Notes: a model not told the origin generated them from the letters alone. A stretch of DNA of 64,000 nt from Sphingomonas montana (GCF_001956315.1 NZ_MOLY01000037.1:62001-126000), one strand, 5' to 3'. Counted from the first letter of the stretch, positions 47,556 to 57,555 are shown. Numbers and translations are program-made.

Positions 47556-48527
47556 ATGAGCCTCCCTCCTCTCTTCGATCGGCTGCGACTGCCCGTCATC
47601 GCATCGCCGCTGTTCATCATCTCGACGCCCGATCTGGTGATCGCGCAGTGCAAGGCCGGCATCGTCGGTGCCTTCCCGGCGCTGAACGCCCGGCCCGCCG
47701 GCGTCCTCGACGAATGGCTCGCCCGCATCACCGCGGAACTGGCGCAGCACGACCGCGACCATCCCGACAGCCCCGCCGCGCCGTTCGCGGTCAACCAGAT
47801 CGTCCATCGCTCCAACGACCGGCTGGAAACGGACCTCACGGTCTGTGCGAAGTGGAAGGTGCCGATCGTCATCACCTCGCTCGGCGCGCGGGCGGACCTG
47901 AACGATGCGGTCCATAGCTGGGGCGGCATCACGCTGCACGACGTCATCGACGACCGCTTCGCGCGCAAGGCGGTGGAAAAGGGCGCAGACGGCCTGATCG
48001 CGGTCGCGGCCGGTGCAGGCGGCCATGCCGGCACGCTGTCGCCCTTCGCGCTGGTGCGCGAGATTCGCGACTGGTTCGACGGCCCGCTGATCCTGTCGGG
48101 CGCGATCGCCAACGGCGCGTCGGTGCTGGCCGCGCAGGCGATGGGCGCGGACCTCGCCTATATCGGATCATTGTTCATCGCCGCGACGGAGGCCAATGCC
48201 GACGCGGCGTACAAGCAGGGCATCGTCGACGGTCGCGCGGCCGACATCGTCTATTCCAACCTGTTCACCGGGGTGCACGGCAATTATCTGCGCGCCTCGA
48301 TCGTGGCGGCCGGACTGGATCCCGACGCACTGCCCGAAGGCGACCTCAAGACGATGGATTTCGGCACCGGCGCCGGCAAGACCAAGGCCTGGCGCGACAT
48401 CTGGGGGTCCGGCCAGGGCATCGGCGCTGTCCGCGCCGTTGAACCGACCAGCGCGATGGTGGCCCGCCTCACGAACGAATATGCGACCGCGATCGCCAAT
48501 CTGCGGATCCGCGCGGGACTGAACTGA
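47556..48527 (+). CDS. Nitronate monooxygenase family protein
   Basis: A 323-residue TIM-barrel flavoenzyme of the 2-nitropropane dioxygenase family. Recognisable parts are LPVIASPLFIISTPDLVIAQ at the start, KGADGLIAVAAGAGGHAG, and GPLILSGAIANGASVLAAQA, which holds the FMN phosphate-binding turn. It oxidises alkyl nitronates such as propionate-3-nitronate. The ATG at 47556 matches the conserved start. Confidence 0.88.
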   Translation: MSLPPLFDRLRLPVIASPLFIISTPDLVIAQCKAGIVGAFPALNARPAGVLDEWLARITAELAQHDRDHPDSPAAPFAVNQIVHRSNDRLETDLTVCAKWKVPIVITSLGARADLNDAVHSWGGITLHDVIDDRFARKAVEKGADGLIAVAAGAGGHAGTLSPFALVREIRDWFDGPLILSGAIANGASVLAAQAMGADLAYIGSLFIAATEANADAAYKQGIVDGRAADIVYSNLFTGVHGNYLRASIVAAGLDPDALPEGDLKTMDFGTGAGKTKAWRDIWGSGQGIGAVRAVEPTSAMVARLTNEYATAIANLRIRAGLN

Positions 48528-48554
48528 CGCCGCGGTAGATCGCGCCCCGCACCG

Positions 48555-49043
48555 CTACCAGGCGCGCTCCAGCCGCCGGATCAGCGTCCGCGCCGGTCCG
48601 TCGGCGCCGGTCGTCCCCAGCGCCATGCCGGTTTCCAGGCGTCGCACCCGATCGTGCAGGTCGCGGCTGGCCACGATCAGCTGCTGCGCGACAACCGGCA
48701 GCGGCGCGATCGCACCGGCTTCGCTGATGACCGCATCGCCCAGCGGTCGCCGCGGCAGGCCCGACATGTCACGCACGCCCCCCGTACGCCGGGTCAACAG
48801 CCACGCCACGACATGCATCAGCCGCGTCGTGACCTTCAGCGATTCGCACGAGAACAGCACCCGGTCGCGCGGCGACAGCATGTCGCGCTCCGCCCGCCCC
48901 TGCGCGTCGAAATATCCACGCGCTTCATCCGCAAGGATCAGCGCCTCGGTATGCAGCGCATTGATCAGTCGCCCGGTCAGACCGTTTCGGTCGTCGTCCC
49001 CCACCGCCGTCTCTCCATCACGCGTTCCCTTGATCGATGGCAC
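48555..49043 (-). CDS. rcdA: DUF1465 protein, RcdA homologue
   Basis: A 162-residue helical protein. The conserved core RDRVLFSCESLKVTTRLMHV-VAWLLTRR and LILADEARGYFDAQG are hallmarks of DUF1465, the family of Caulobacter RcdA. RcdA is an adaptor that helps deliver CtrA and other substrates to ClpXP during the cell cycle. Whether it works identically here is inferred from the family. Divergent and tandem YdcH-like genes follow upstream. Confidence 0.88.
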   Translation of the reverse strand: MPSIKGTRDGETAVGDDDRNGLTGRLINALHTEALILADEARGYFDAQGRAERDMLSPRDRVLFSCESLKVTTRLMHVVAWLLTRRTGGVRDMSGLPRRPLGDAVISEAGAIAPLPVVAQQLIVASRDLHDRVRRLETGMALGTTGADGPARTLIRRLERAW

Positions 49044-49123
49044 GTCCGCCGCGGCGCGGGAACCGGCTAAACATGCTTAACGCCGCCGCGTGCGACGAAC
49101 CGCATGTCCGGCCACAGGGGTGG

Positions 49124-49315
49124 TCAGGCGATGATGTCTGGGACCAGCATGTCCTCTGCCTGCGCGATCTCGTCGCGCAGCCGCAGCTTGCGCCGCTTCA
49201 ACCGGGCCAACTGCAACTCGTCCCGCACCGTCGCCGCGTTCAGCGCCGCGATCGCGTCGTCCAGGTCGCGATGCGCGATCCGCATCTGTTCGATCCGCCG
49301 CGTCAGCTCATCCAT
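49124..49315 (-). CDS. YdcH family (DUF465) small protein 1
   Basis: A 63-residue helical hairpin protein: MDELTRRIEQMRIAHRDLDD forms helix 1 and LARLKRRKLRLRDEIAQAED forms helix 2 with the K-(K/R)-x-K-L-x-L-x-D-E-I pattern of DUF465. The ATG at 49315 is preferred; the extension to 49378 is not conserved-looking. Function is unknown. A second copy of the family lies divergently 200 bp away. Confidence 0.8.
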   Translation of the reverse strand: MDELTRRIEQMRIAHRDLDDAIAALNAATVRDELQLARLKRRKLRLRDEIAQAEDMLVPDIIA

Positions 49316-49515
49316 GCCAAATGTTCCCGACCCGCGCTGCCACGCTCCCGGAATAGGGACGAAACGAGCGCCGCTCAAGCTGTATGGAACGCCTGGCTCG
49401 ACTGGTCGCGCTCTGGCCTGCGGCCCGTCTATAATCGTGCTTAACGGGCCTGACAGCGTGCCCGATCGATGATCTAATGCGTCGCTTCTGATGGCTTGAA
49501 AAGGAGACCCTCTCG

Positions 49516-49671
49516 ATGGAGACCGGACATTCCTCGGCGTTGATCGCCAAGCATGCGGGGCTGGATGCGCGCATCCACGCGGAACGCACCCGGCCCGCGC
49601 CGGACGAAACGCTGCTCGCCCGCCTGAAGAAACAGAAATTGCGGATCAAGGAAGCCCTGTCGGACGACTGA
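49516..49671 (+). CDS. YdcH family (DUF465) small protein 2
   Basis: A 51-residue gene. It reads METGHSSALIAKHAGLDARI, then RLKKQKLRIKEALSDD, the minimal DUF465 hairpin. A strong AGGAG precedes the ATG at 49516 by about 9 nt. It is divergent from the first YdcH gene and close to rcdA; the function is unknown. Confidence 0.82.
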   Translation: METGHSSALIAKHAGLDARIHAERTRPAPDETLLARLKKQKLRIKEALSDD

Positions 49672-49741
49672 CCGCCGCCCCGGGTCGCCGGCCGGACAAT
49701 CGTTTCCTGCGGCGGCCCGATCGTTCGCGTTCATACGTGAA

Positions 49742-50140
49742 TCATGTTCCGGCTGTCGTCGGCGGATCGTTCTCGGCTGTCGACGCGTCCGCCGGTTCCG
49801 ACGCGGTATCCATGCTGGTCGCATGTATCCTGCGGACGTGCCGTGGATCGACCGGCCGGTCGAACGCAATGCCGACCTGTCCCGGCCTGATCCATGCGAC
49901 ACGCGCATCGACGATGCCGATGCTGCGCAGTTCCATTGTCAAACGCTCGCCGACCGCGAACGACTGCCCGGTTTCGGCCATCATGCCCCCGGCGGACAGG
50001 TTTCGCACGCGAAGCATGGCCACTGGCTCGCCGAGCCGTACGGCCGTCGCCTCTAGGAACATGCCGTCCTTGGCGTGGATGCGTTCCTGCGCGCCTGCCA
50101 CTTCGTCCTGATTCCGCGCGATAGCGAAACGATCGTCCAC
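49742..50140 (-). CDS. PilZ-domain protein
   Basis: A 132-residue single-domain protein. The (D/N)xSxxG motif reads NLSAGGMM, with a following beta-barrel pattern (GERLTMELRSIGIVDARVAW and GQVGIAFDRPVDP). The upstream RxxxR c-di-GMP motif is degenerate (ERIHAKDG has only one Arg in place), so c-di-GMP binding is doubtful. The C-terminal tail is acidic and disordered. The neighbour upstream is dksA. Confidence 0.78.
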   Translation of the reverse strand: MDDRFAIARNQDEVAGAQERIHAKDGMFLEATAVRLGEPVAMLRVRNLSAGGMMAETGQSFAVGERLTMELRSIGIVDARVAWIRPGQVGIAFDRPVDPRHVRRIHATSMDTASEPADASTAENDPPTTAGT

Positions 50141-50226
50141 CTTGTCGCTCCTGCCCTGTCCCCGCCGCAGTGCCGGCTGGCTTGGAATAGAACGACAGGT
50201 TCGGCGAAAGCATTAATCGCGTTAAG

Positions 50227-50688
50227 TCATTCCTCCCGCGAAACCTTTTCGTTGCGTTCGTGGCGTTCCTGCGCCTCGACCGTCATCGTTGCGATCGGCC
50301 GCGCCTCCAGCCGGGCCAGCGAGATCGGTTCGCCCGTGACGTCGCAATAGCCATATTCTCCCGCATCGATCCGGCGCAGTGCCGCCTCGATCTTGGAAAT
50401 CAGCTTGCGCTGGCGATCGCGGGTGCGCAGTTCGATCGACCAGTCGGTTTCGCTGGACGCACGATCGGTCGAATCCGCCTCGCGCAGCGTATCGGTCTGC
50501 AACTGGGCCAGCGTCCCCTGCGATTCCTTCAGGATCGCGTCCTTCCAGTCGAGCAGCTTGCGCCGGAAATAGCGTTGCTGCGCCGGGTTCATGAATTCTT
50601 CGTCGGACGACGGTCTGTAGTCGGGACGGGAAACGTCCTGCGCCAGATCGCCCGCGTCCGCAGCCTCCGTTGCCGCCGTCGCCATCAT
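50227..50688 (-). CDS. dksA: RNA polymerase-binding factor DksA (single-Cys type)
   Basis: A 153-residue DksA. The coiled-coil region has MNPAQQRYFRRKLLDWKDAI and RASSETDWSIELRTRDRQRK; the C-terminal finger reads YGYCDVTGEPISLARLEARP. Only Cys115 remains of the four zinc ligands; the others are Thr118, Thr136 and Ala139. This resembles the zinc-independent alphaproteobacterial DksA. It modulates rRNA promoters with ppGpp. The ATG at 50688 follows a GAGGAG site by about 12 nt; the upstream extension is not conserved. Confidence 0.9.
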   Translation of the reverse strand: MMATAATEAADAGDLAQDVSRPDYRPSSDEEFMNPAQQRYFRRKLLDWKDAILKESQGTLAQLQTDTLREADSTDRASSETDWSIELRTRDRQRKLISKIEAALRRIDAGEYGYCDVTGEPISLARLEARPIATMTVEAQERHERNEKVSREE

Positions 50689-51109
50689 GGTTTCCGCTCT
50701 CCTCGCACCGCCACGATCCGATGATCGGCAGGGCATCCGGGGCGGGCCTATATCGCCCGCGGGTGGCAGGCACAAGCAGACCGAGCCATGAAGCAACATG
50801 CTGGGAAACCGCGGATTGTCATGCTTTCGCAGCATTTCCGGATCGGCCGCAAACCCGCATCGATTCGCGCGGACGATCCCGAATGGTCGCCCTCCGGTTG
50901 CAAAGATCTTTCGTCCCGCTGTGGGACGGTCGCCGTCCACGCCCAGCGCGCGACGTGAAATCCAGCTGTTCCGCCAATCAAAAGACGGTTAACAAGTTTG
51001 CGGTTAGGAAATTATTCTGCATTTCATCGTCTATCACCGGTGGGACGATCCCGGGTCATGGCGTGATCGCTAGGACTCCGGCGATGGAACAGAACGGAAA
51101 GACACAACG
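50689..51109. other. 421-bp gap between divergent dksA and the QN-rich gene
   Basis: No gene is seen. The part nearest 51000 is AT-rich for this genome (TTAACAAGTTTGCGGTTAGG and AAATTATTCTGCATTTC) and is the most promoter-like stretch, but I cannot define a box with confidence. A GGAAAG ribosome-binding site precedes the gene at 51110. Confidence 0.4.
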
Positions 51110-52027
<918 letters not shown>

Positions 52028-52214
52028 CCCCAGGCCCGACAACCATCCGACAGAAGCGGGCGTAAGGGCTGGGTTAGCGGGATCGCTACCGTGTGTGACA
52101 CTGGTCCCCCACGCCCACGCAGTCGGTATCTAAACCCCAGGTTGCTCACATAAAGTCGGACATCGCGACGACGTCAGCTTCACAAGCTGACCGCCGATCC
52201 TCGCCGACTACACC

Positions 52215-52248
52215 GCAAAAAACCCCCCGGATTGCTCCGAAGGGTTTG
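52215..52248 (-). terminator. Rho-independent terminator for the minus-strand gene
   Basis: Read on the minus strand, AAACCCTTCGGA-GCAA-TCCGGGGGGTT is followed by TTTTTT. The inner stem CGGA/TCCG and outer stem AAACCC/GGGTTT flank a small internal loop, and the U-run confirms direction. Confidence 0.7.
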
Positions 52249-52334
52249 TCGGTGAACGCGACTACCGTGGACTTTGCCACATCCGGCTAAATAGCTCGAA
52301 CATCTTCAAGCACTCGATCGGCCCGCAAACGTTC

Positions 52335-52363
52335 CGGCTCCGACCCCAGACAGGTCGAAGCCG
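52335..52363. repeat. Strong stem-loop, 11-bp arms
   Basis: CGGCTCCGACC at 52335-52345 pairs with GGTCGAAGCCG at 52353-52363 (ten exact pairs and one wobble on one strand), with a 7-nt loop. It is 15 bp after the 52378 gene's stop and may protect its mRNA 3' end. Confidence 0.6.
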
Positions 52364-52377
52364 CGCAGCCTAACCGA

Positions 52378-52962
52378 TCAATTGCCCGATGGCTTGGCGT
52401 CCGCGGCGGGCGTTGCCGCCGGTGCGGCCTTAGCGGCCGCCGTGTCGAGTTCGGCGGCGGTCATGCCGATGACCGGGCCGCTGGCCCCGGCCGCGAACGA
52501 ACTGATCGGCAACTTCACTTTGTTCTTGGTCGTCGCGACCGTCGCGAACTCGCCGTCCACGGACTCGATCTTTCCGACCGTCCCGCCGGATGTGTCCATC
52601 ACGGTCGTCCCCGCCGTGATCTGCGCGGCCAGCTTGGCCTGTCGTTCCGCGGTCGCACCCGATGCTGCGGCCTCGACCTGCGCCTTGGTCAGCCCGATCA
52701 CCGGGCCGTTCGCACCGGCGGCAAAGGACGACAATGGCAGTCGCACCTCGACCGTGCCGGTCGACAGCACCGCCAGATCGCCTTCGACCGACTTGATGGT
52801 GCCGACGGTGCCGCCGGCAACATCGGTCACGGTTGCGCCCGCCTTCACGGATGTCGCGGCCGATGGCGCGGCGGTGGCGGGTGCCGTCGTCTGTGCGGTC
52901 GTCTGCGCCTGGGCGCCGCCTGCCAGCGTTGCGAGACCCGCGAGAATGATGATGGACTTCAT
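52378..52962 (-). CDS. Secreted protein of two tandem ~60-residue repeats
   Basis: A 194-residue protein with a signal peptide ([16 protein letters not shown]) and a Thr/Ala-rich linker. Repeats at residues 41-100 and 117-176 share AGxTVxDxxGGTVGxIxSVxG, then VxLPxSSFAAGAxGPVIGxT, and look like PRC-barrel-type beta domains. The C-terminal tail is Ala/Pro-rich. I know no named function; it is likely periplasmic. The stop is followed by a stem-loop and terminator. Confidence 0.75.
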   Translation of the reverse strand: MKSIIILAGLATLAGGAQAQTTAQTTAPATAAPSAATSVKAGATVTDVAGGTVGTIKSVEGDLAVLSTGTVEVRLPLSSFAAGANGPVIGLTKAQVEAAASGATAERQAKLAAQITAGTTVMDTSGGTVGKIESVDGEFATVATTKNKVKLPISSFAAGASGPVIGMTAAELDTAAAKAAPAATPAADAKPSGN

Positions 52963-53134
52963 GATTTCGTTCTCCCTCGCCTTCCAAACTGGCGATCATG
53001 GTCCCCGTTCCAAGCAAAATCGTTACGGACTCGGACAAGACGCGCCGTACCGACGACGAGCCGTGCATTGGCGTTGCGACCGGACGGGATCGGACAGGCT
53101 TGCCGGCGGCCCGCCCCCCCGGCATAGGCGGGCA

Positions 53135-54409
53135 ATGCATGACATTCGCCTGATCCGGGACGATCCCGCCGCCTTCGACGCCGGTCTTGCCCGCCGCGGC
53201 CTGGAACCGCAGGCCGCCGCCCTTGCCGCGCTCGATACCGACCGCCGCCAGCTGCAGACCGCGCTGCAGGGCGCGCAGACCCGCCGGAACGAGGCGTCGA
53301 AGGCGATCGGCGCCGCCAAGGCCCAGCGCGACGACGTTACTGCCGCCGCGCTGATGGAAGAGGTCGCCACGCTGAAACGGCGCATGCCGGAAATGGAGGC
53401 GGAGGCCGCGGCGATCGGCGCCGACCTCGAAACCCGGCTCGCGGCCATCCCCAACCTGCCCGCCACCGACGTGCCGGACGGCGCGGACGAGGACGACAAT
53501 GTCGAGATCAAGCGCTGGGGCACCCCCCGCGCGATCGAGAACCCGCGCGAACATCCCGATTTCGCCCCTGCGCTCGGGCTGGATTTCGAGGCGGCCGCCG
53601 CCATGTCCGGTGCCCGGTTCGCCGTGCTGCGCGGGCAGATGGCCCGGCTCAACCGCGCGCTCGGCCAGTATATGCTCGATCGCCAGACCGAGGCGAACGG
53701 CTATACCGAGGTCGCGCCGCCGCTGCTCGTCCGGTCGGATGCGCTGTTCGGCACCGGCCAGCTGCCGAAATTCTCGGACGACCTGTTCCGCACCACGGAC
53801 GACCGCTGGCTGATTCCCACCGCGGAGGTCAGCCTGACCAATCTGGTGCGCGACCACATCCTGGACGAGGCCGCGCTGCCGCTGCGCTTCACCGCGCTCA
53901 CGCCCTGCTTCCGGTCGGAGGCGGGCGCCGCCGGTCGTGATACGCGCGGGCTGATCCGTCAGCACCAGTTCGAAAAGGTCGAAATGGTGTCGGTCGTCGC
54001 CGCCGAACATGGCCCGGCCGAACTGGAACGCATGACCGCGGCCGCGGAATCGATCCTGGAGGGCCTGGACCTGCCTTATCGCCGCATGCTGCTCTGCGCC
54101 GGCGACATGGGGTTCGCCGCCACCCGCACCTATGATCTGGAGGTCTGGCTGCCCGGCCAGGACCGCTATCGCGAAATCTCCAGCTGTTCCTGGTGCGGCG
54201 ATTTCCAGGCGCGCCGCATGGCCGCGCGCTACCGGCCGACGGCCGATGCGAAGGGCACGCGCTTCGTCCACACCCTCAACGGTTCGGGCCTCGCGGTCGG
54301 GCGGACGCTCGTCGCGGTACTGGAAAACTACCAGCAGCCGGACGGCTCGGTGATCGTGCCGGACGTGCTGCGCCCCTATGCGAAGCTGGACCGACTGGAC
54401 CCCGCCTGA
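53135..54409 (+). CDS. serS: Seryl-tRNA synthetase
   Basis: A 424-residue class II synthetase. The N-terminal coiled-coil arm (about residues 30-100) contacts the long variable arm of tRNA-Ser. Motif 2 contains [20 protein letters not shown], then [10 protein letters not shown], and motif 3 has the [18 protein letters not shown] block. It overlaps surE by one base (TGATG). Confidence 0.97.
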   Translation: MHDIRLIRDDPAAFDAGLARRGLEPQAAALAALDTDRRQLQTALQGAQTRRNEASKAIGAAKAQRDDVTAAALMEEVATLKRRMPEMEAEAAAIGADLETRLAAIPNLPATDVPDGADEDDNVEIKRWGTPRAIENPREHPDFAPALGLDFEAAAAMSGARFAVLRGQMARLNRALGQYMLDRQTEANGYTEVAPPLLVRSDALFGTGQLPKFSDDLFRTTDDRWLIPTAEVSLTNLVRDHILDEAALPLRFTALTPCFRSEAGAAGRDTRGLIRQHQFEKVEMVSVVAAEHGPAELERMTAAAESILEGLDLPYRRMLLCAGDMGFAATRTYDLEVWLPGQDRYREISSCSWCGDFQARRMAARYRPTADAKGTRFVHTLNGSGLAVGRTLVAVLENYQQPDGSVIVPDVLRPYAKLDRLDPA

Positions 54410-55170
54410 TGCGCATCCTGCTGACCAACGACGACGGCATTGATGCGCGCGGGTTGAAGGTCCTGGAAGGCATAGCGCGCAAATTCTCCGACGATATCTT
54501 CGTCGTCGCCCCGTCGGAAGAACAGTCGGGCGCCGGCCATTCGCTCACCCTCTCGCGCCCGGTCCGTATCCGCAAGCATGGCGACCGGCGCTGGTCGGTC
54601 ACCGGCACGCCGACGGACAGCGTGATGGTGGCGCTGCTCGAACTGTCGCCGGACGGCAAGCCCGACCTCATCCTCTCCGGCGTCAACCGCGGCGCGAACC
54701 TGGGTGAGGACGTGACCTATTCCGGCACCGTGTCCGCCGCGATGGAGGGGGCGCTGGCCGGCGTCCGCTCGATCGCGCTGAGCCAGGTCTATGCGCGGGA
54801 GGCGAAGGGCGACGCCATCCCGTTCGAGGCCGCGATCGAATGGGGCGAACGCGTGCTGCGCCCGCTGATCGACCGGCCGTTCGTGCCGGGCACGCTCGTC
54901 AACGTGAACTTCCCTGCGCTCCCCGCCGCGGCAGTCAAGGGCGTCCGCGTCGTGTCGCAGGGGATACGCGACTATGGCCGCGGCACGCTCGTCCGCGGCA
55001 CCGATCCGCGCGGCTTCCCCTATTACTGGTTCGGCCTCGGCCCCACAGTCCACACCCCCGCGCACGCCACCGATCTGGAGGCGATCGAGGACGGCTATGT
55101 CGCGGTCACCCCGCTCCACCTCGATCTGACCCATGGCCCCTCGCTCGATGCGCTAAGGGCGCTGTACTGA
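54409..55170 (+). CDS. surE: 5'/3'-nucleotidase SurE
   Basis: A 253-residue metal-dependent phosphatase acting on nucleoside monophosphates. The metal site is [10 protein letters not shown] (Asp8, Asp9), with APSEEQSGAGHSLTL and SGVNRGANLGEDVTYSGT also conserved. Its start overlaps the serS stop, so the two are coupled. The serS-surE-lipoprotein order is common in alphaproteobacteria. Confidence 0.96.
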   Translation: MRILLTNDDGIDARGLKVLEGIARKFSDDIFVVAPSEEQSGAGHSLTLSRPVRIRKHGDRRWSVTGTPTDSVMVALLELSPDGKPDLILSGVNRGANLGEDVTYSGTVSAAMEGALAGVRSIALSQVYAREAKGDAIPFEAAIEWGERVLRPLIDRPFVPGTLVNVNFPALPAAAVKGVRVVSQGIRDYGRGTLVRGTDPRGFPYYWFGLGPTVHTPAHATDLEAIEDGYVAVTPLHLDLTHGPSLDALRALY

Positions 55171-55200
55171 CGCGTGTCGCGGCTTCGCGGAACCCCGCCC

Positions 55201-55298
55201 CCGTCATCCTGACCAAAGTCAGGATCCATTATCACTCCGCCGGCAGATTATACCCAAACCGTAGTGATACTGGATCCCAGCGTCCGCTGGGATGACGT
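55201..55298. repeat. Composite paired-hairpin repeat, family A (copy 5)
   Basis: CCGTCATCC-TGACCAAAGTCA-GGATCCATTATCAC faces GTAGTGATACTGGATCC-CAGCGTCCGCTG-GGATGACG. It separates surE from the LysM lipoprotein gene on the same strand. Confidence 0.8.
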
Positions 55299-55364
55299 GC
55301 CCGGCGCGTTCGGCGAAGCCCCCCAGGCAGTTGCACCACATCCCACATCGGCTAGGACGGCCGC

Positions 55365-56474
55365 ATGCGCCGTCTTGCACCCCTGCCGCTTGCTCTGGCG
55401 CTCGCCGCATGCATCCCGTCCGGCCGCGCCGACCCGCCGGGCTTTCTCGATCCGCCGCGCGACCCCATGCCTGCCGGAACGGACCGGACCGGCAACCCGG
55501 ATACGGACGCCCCGATCCGCACCGACCCGCTCGGCGAGAAGGCCAGGACCCCGCCCCAGGTCGCCAAGCCGCCGCCCGCCTGGACCGCGCGCAAGGTCGT
55601 GCCCGACGCGGTCGATATCCCCGCCAGCCGCTACACCGTGGTAAGCGGTGATTCGCTCAGCCGCATCGCGGAACGCACCGGTGCGGGGGCCGATGCGATC
55701 GCCCGCGCCAACGCCCTGCCGCCGCCGTTCGTCGTGCAGGTCGGTCAGACGCTCGACATTCCCGGCGGCCGGTATCACCGCGTCCGCACGGGGGAGACGG
55801 GCATCGCCATCGCCCGCGCCTACGGCATCGCGTGGGGCCGCGTGATCGCGCTGAACGGTCTGGCCGCACCCTATGTGCTACGGCTCGACCAGCGGCTGCT
55901 GATCCCCAGCCGTACCGAAGTCCGCGCCATGACGCTGGAACAGCGCGCCGCCGCGTTCCGGCTGGATATCGACGATCTCATCACCGGCGCCGAACCCGCG
56001 CTCGCCGCCAATGCCCGGCCCGCCGCACCGGTGCGCACCGCGCGCACCGCCGTCCCGCCCAACGTGCCGGTCCGTTCGCCGGCGCGCTTCACGGGCCGGT
56101 TCGACTGGCCGCTCAGCGGGCCGATTCTCACCCGCTTCGGCCCGCAAGGTCAGGGCCGCATCAACGAAGGGATCAACATCGGGGCGCGGGCGGGCACGCC
56201 GATCCTGGCGTCGGCGGACGGTGTCATCGCCTATGTCGGGTCCGACATCGCGGTCTATGGCGGGCTCATCCTTATCAAGCATGGCGGCGGCTGGATCACC
56301 ACCTACGGCCACGCCGAACAGTTGCTCGTCACCCGTGGCCAGGCGGTGAAACGCGGCCAGATCATCGCGCGCGCCGGCGAAACCGGGTCGGCGCGCGAAC
56401 CGCAGCTGCATTTCGAGATCCGCCAGGGCCGCCGCCCGGTGAACCCGCTCGGCCAGCTTCCGGCCCGCCGGTGA
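55365..56474 (+). CDS. NlpD-like LysM/M23 lipoprotein with degenerate peptidase site
   Basis: A 369-residue lipoprotein (lipobox LAAC, Cys16). It has two LysM domains (about 89-132 and 136-181) and a C-terminal M23/LytM fold (about 245-360). The zinc ligands are partly lost: the HxGxD motif reads NEGIN (Asn267, Asn271), while the HxF-type motif LHFEIR keeps His349. Like EnvC/NlpD, it is more likely an amidase activator than a hydrolase. It follows surE, as nlpD often does. Confidence 0.88.
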   Translation: MRRLAPLPLALALAACIPSGRADPPGFLDPPRDPMPAGTDRTGNPDTDAPIRTDPLGEKARTPPQVAKPPPAWTARKVVPDAVDIPASRYTVVSGDSLSRIAERTGAGADAIARANALPPPFVVQVGQTLDIPGGRYHRVRTGETGIAIARAYGIAWGRVIALNGLAAPYVLRLDQRLLIPSRTEVRAMTLEQRAAAFRLDIDDLITGAEPALAANARPAAPVRTARTAVPPNVPVRSPARFTGRFDWPLSGPILTRFGPQGQGRINEGINIGARAGTPILASADGVIAYVGSDIAVYGGLILIKHGGGWITTYGHAEQLLVTRGQAVKRGQIIARAGETGSAREPQLHFEIRQGRRPVNPLGQLPARR

Positions 56475-56478
56475 ACGG

Positions 56479-57507
56479 ATGATCCCGCGCGCCACCCCCC
56501 GCCCGGCCGGACATCTGGCCATGCGGCAACGCCCGCAACTGCGTCCGTGGGTATCGCTGCTGCTCCGCGTCGCGCTGGCGCTCGTCCTGATCGGCATCGC
56601 GCTGGCGGGGCACTGGTTCGACCGAGACGGCCTGCGCGACAATGTCGACGGGAAGATCAGCTTCGTCGACGTGCTGTATTTCACCACGGTCACCGTGACG
56701 ACGGTCGGGTTCGGCGATATCGTGCCGGTCACCGATCAGGCGCGGCTGTTCGATACGTTCATCGTCACGCCGATCCGGCTGTTCGTCTGGCTCATCTTCC
56801 TCGGCACGGCCTACGACTTCGTCCTGAAACGCACATGGGAGCGATACCGAATGCGGGGCATCCAGCGCACGCTGCACGATCATGTCGTCGTCGCGGGCTT
56901 CAATGATTCGGGGATGGAGGCGGTGCGCGAACTCATCGTCCGCGGGCTGGACCCCGCCCGGATCGTCGTGGTGGACGAAGACGCCGCCGCACTCGCCTGC
57001 GCGGTCGACATGGGCGCCACCACGCTGGAGGGCGACGCCACCCGCAACGCCGTGCTCGAAGCGGCGCGGATCGAACAGGCCGAATGCCTGATCGTCGCGG
57101 CGGGGCGGGACGATACCGCCATCCTGGTCGTCCTCACCGCCCGCCGCCTCGCGCCCGACGTACCGATCAGCGTCATCATCCGCGCGGACGACAATGAACC
57201 GCTGGCCCGTCAGGCCGGTGCGAACGTCGTCATCAACCCGGCCAGCTTCGCCGGCCTGCTGCTCGCCGGCTCCACCCGCGGTCCGCACATTGCCGACTAT
57301 ATGACCGACCTTGCCGCACATGACGGGCAGGTGGCACTCAAGGAACGCGCCGTCACCGCCGGCGAAGTCGGCCATCCGCTGACCGCCATCACCACCGGCA
57401 TCGGCCTGCGCATCTACCGCGGTGGCCAGGCAATCTGTTTCGGCGACCCCGCCACCGCCGCGCTGCAGGCGGGCGATATCGTGGTGGAAGTGGTGAAGCG
57501 GGCCTGA
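56479..57507 (+). CDS. Potassium channel protein with RCK (TrkA-N) domain
   Basis: A 342-residue protein with a short N-terminal membrane region of two helices (near 27-45 and 85-115) around the selectivity filter TVGFGD (75-80). The C-terminal RCK domain begins VVVAGFNDSGMEAVRELIVR and has a Rossmann/TrkA-N fold, so the channel may be gated by ligand. It starts 4 bp after the LysM lipoprotein stop. Confidence 0.9.
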   Translation: MIPRATPRPAGHLAMRQRPQLRPWVSLLLRVALALVLIGIALAGHWFDRDGLRDNVDGKISFVDVLYFTTVTVTTVGFGDIVPVTDQARLFDTFIVTPIRLFVWLIFLGTAYDFVLKRTWERYRMRGIQRTLHDHVVVAGFNDSGMEAVRELIVRGLDPARIVVVDEDAAALACAVDMGATTLEGDATRNAVLEAARIEQAECLIVAAGRDDTAILVVLTARRLAPDVPISVIIRADDNEPLARQAGANVVINPASFAGLLLAGSTRGPHIADYMTDLAAHDGQVALKERAVTAGEVGHPLTAITTGIGLRIYRGGQAICFGDPATAALQAGDIVVEVVKRA

Positions 57508-57555
57508 CGAACGGACGATATTGCCGGTCGGGCGGGCTTGCCTTAGGCTCACGGC

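Larger units (their letters stand above)
52028..52377. other. 350-bp gap without a gene
   Basis: It lies between convergent genes and contains a minus-strand terminator and a strong stem-loop (listed separately). Short frames present lack start sites. Confidence 0.5.

Noticed and set aside
49045-49085. CtrA-like dyad upstream of rcdA (GCTAAACATGCTTAACG)
   Set aside because: The half-sites are imperfect and the spacing is wrong by one base; chance cannot be excluded.
50985-51020. CtrA-type box (TTAA-N7-TTAA)
   Set aside because: The half-sites TTAA and TTAG are there, but their spacing is 11, not 7.
52430-54271. 613-codon open frame opposite serS
   Set aside because: It spans two genes on the other strand (serS and the secreted repeat protein) and has a random Arg/Gly/Ala composition.
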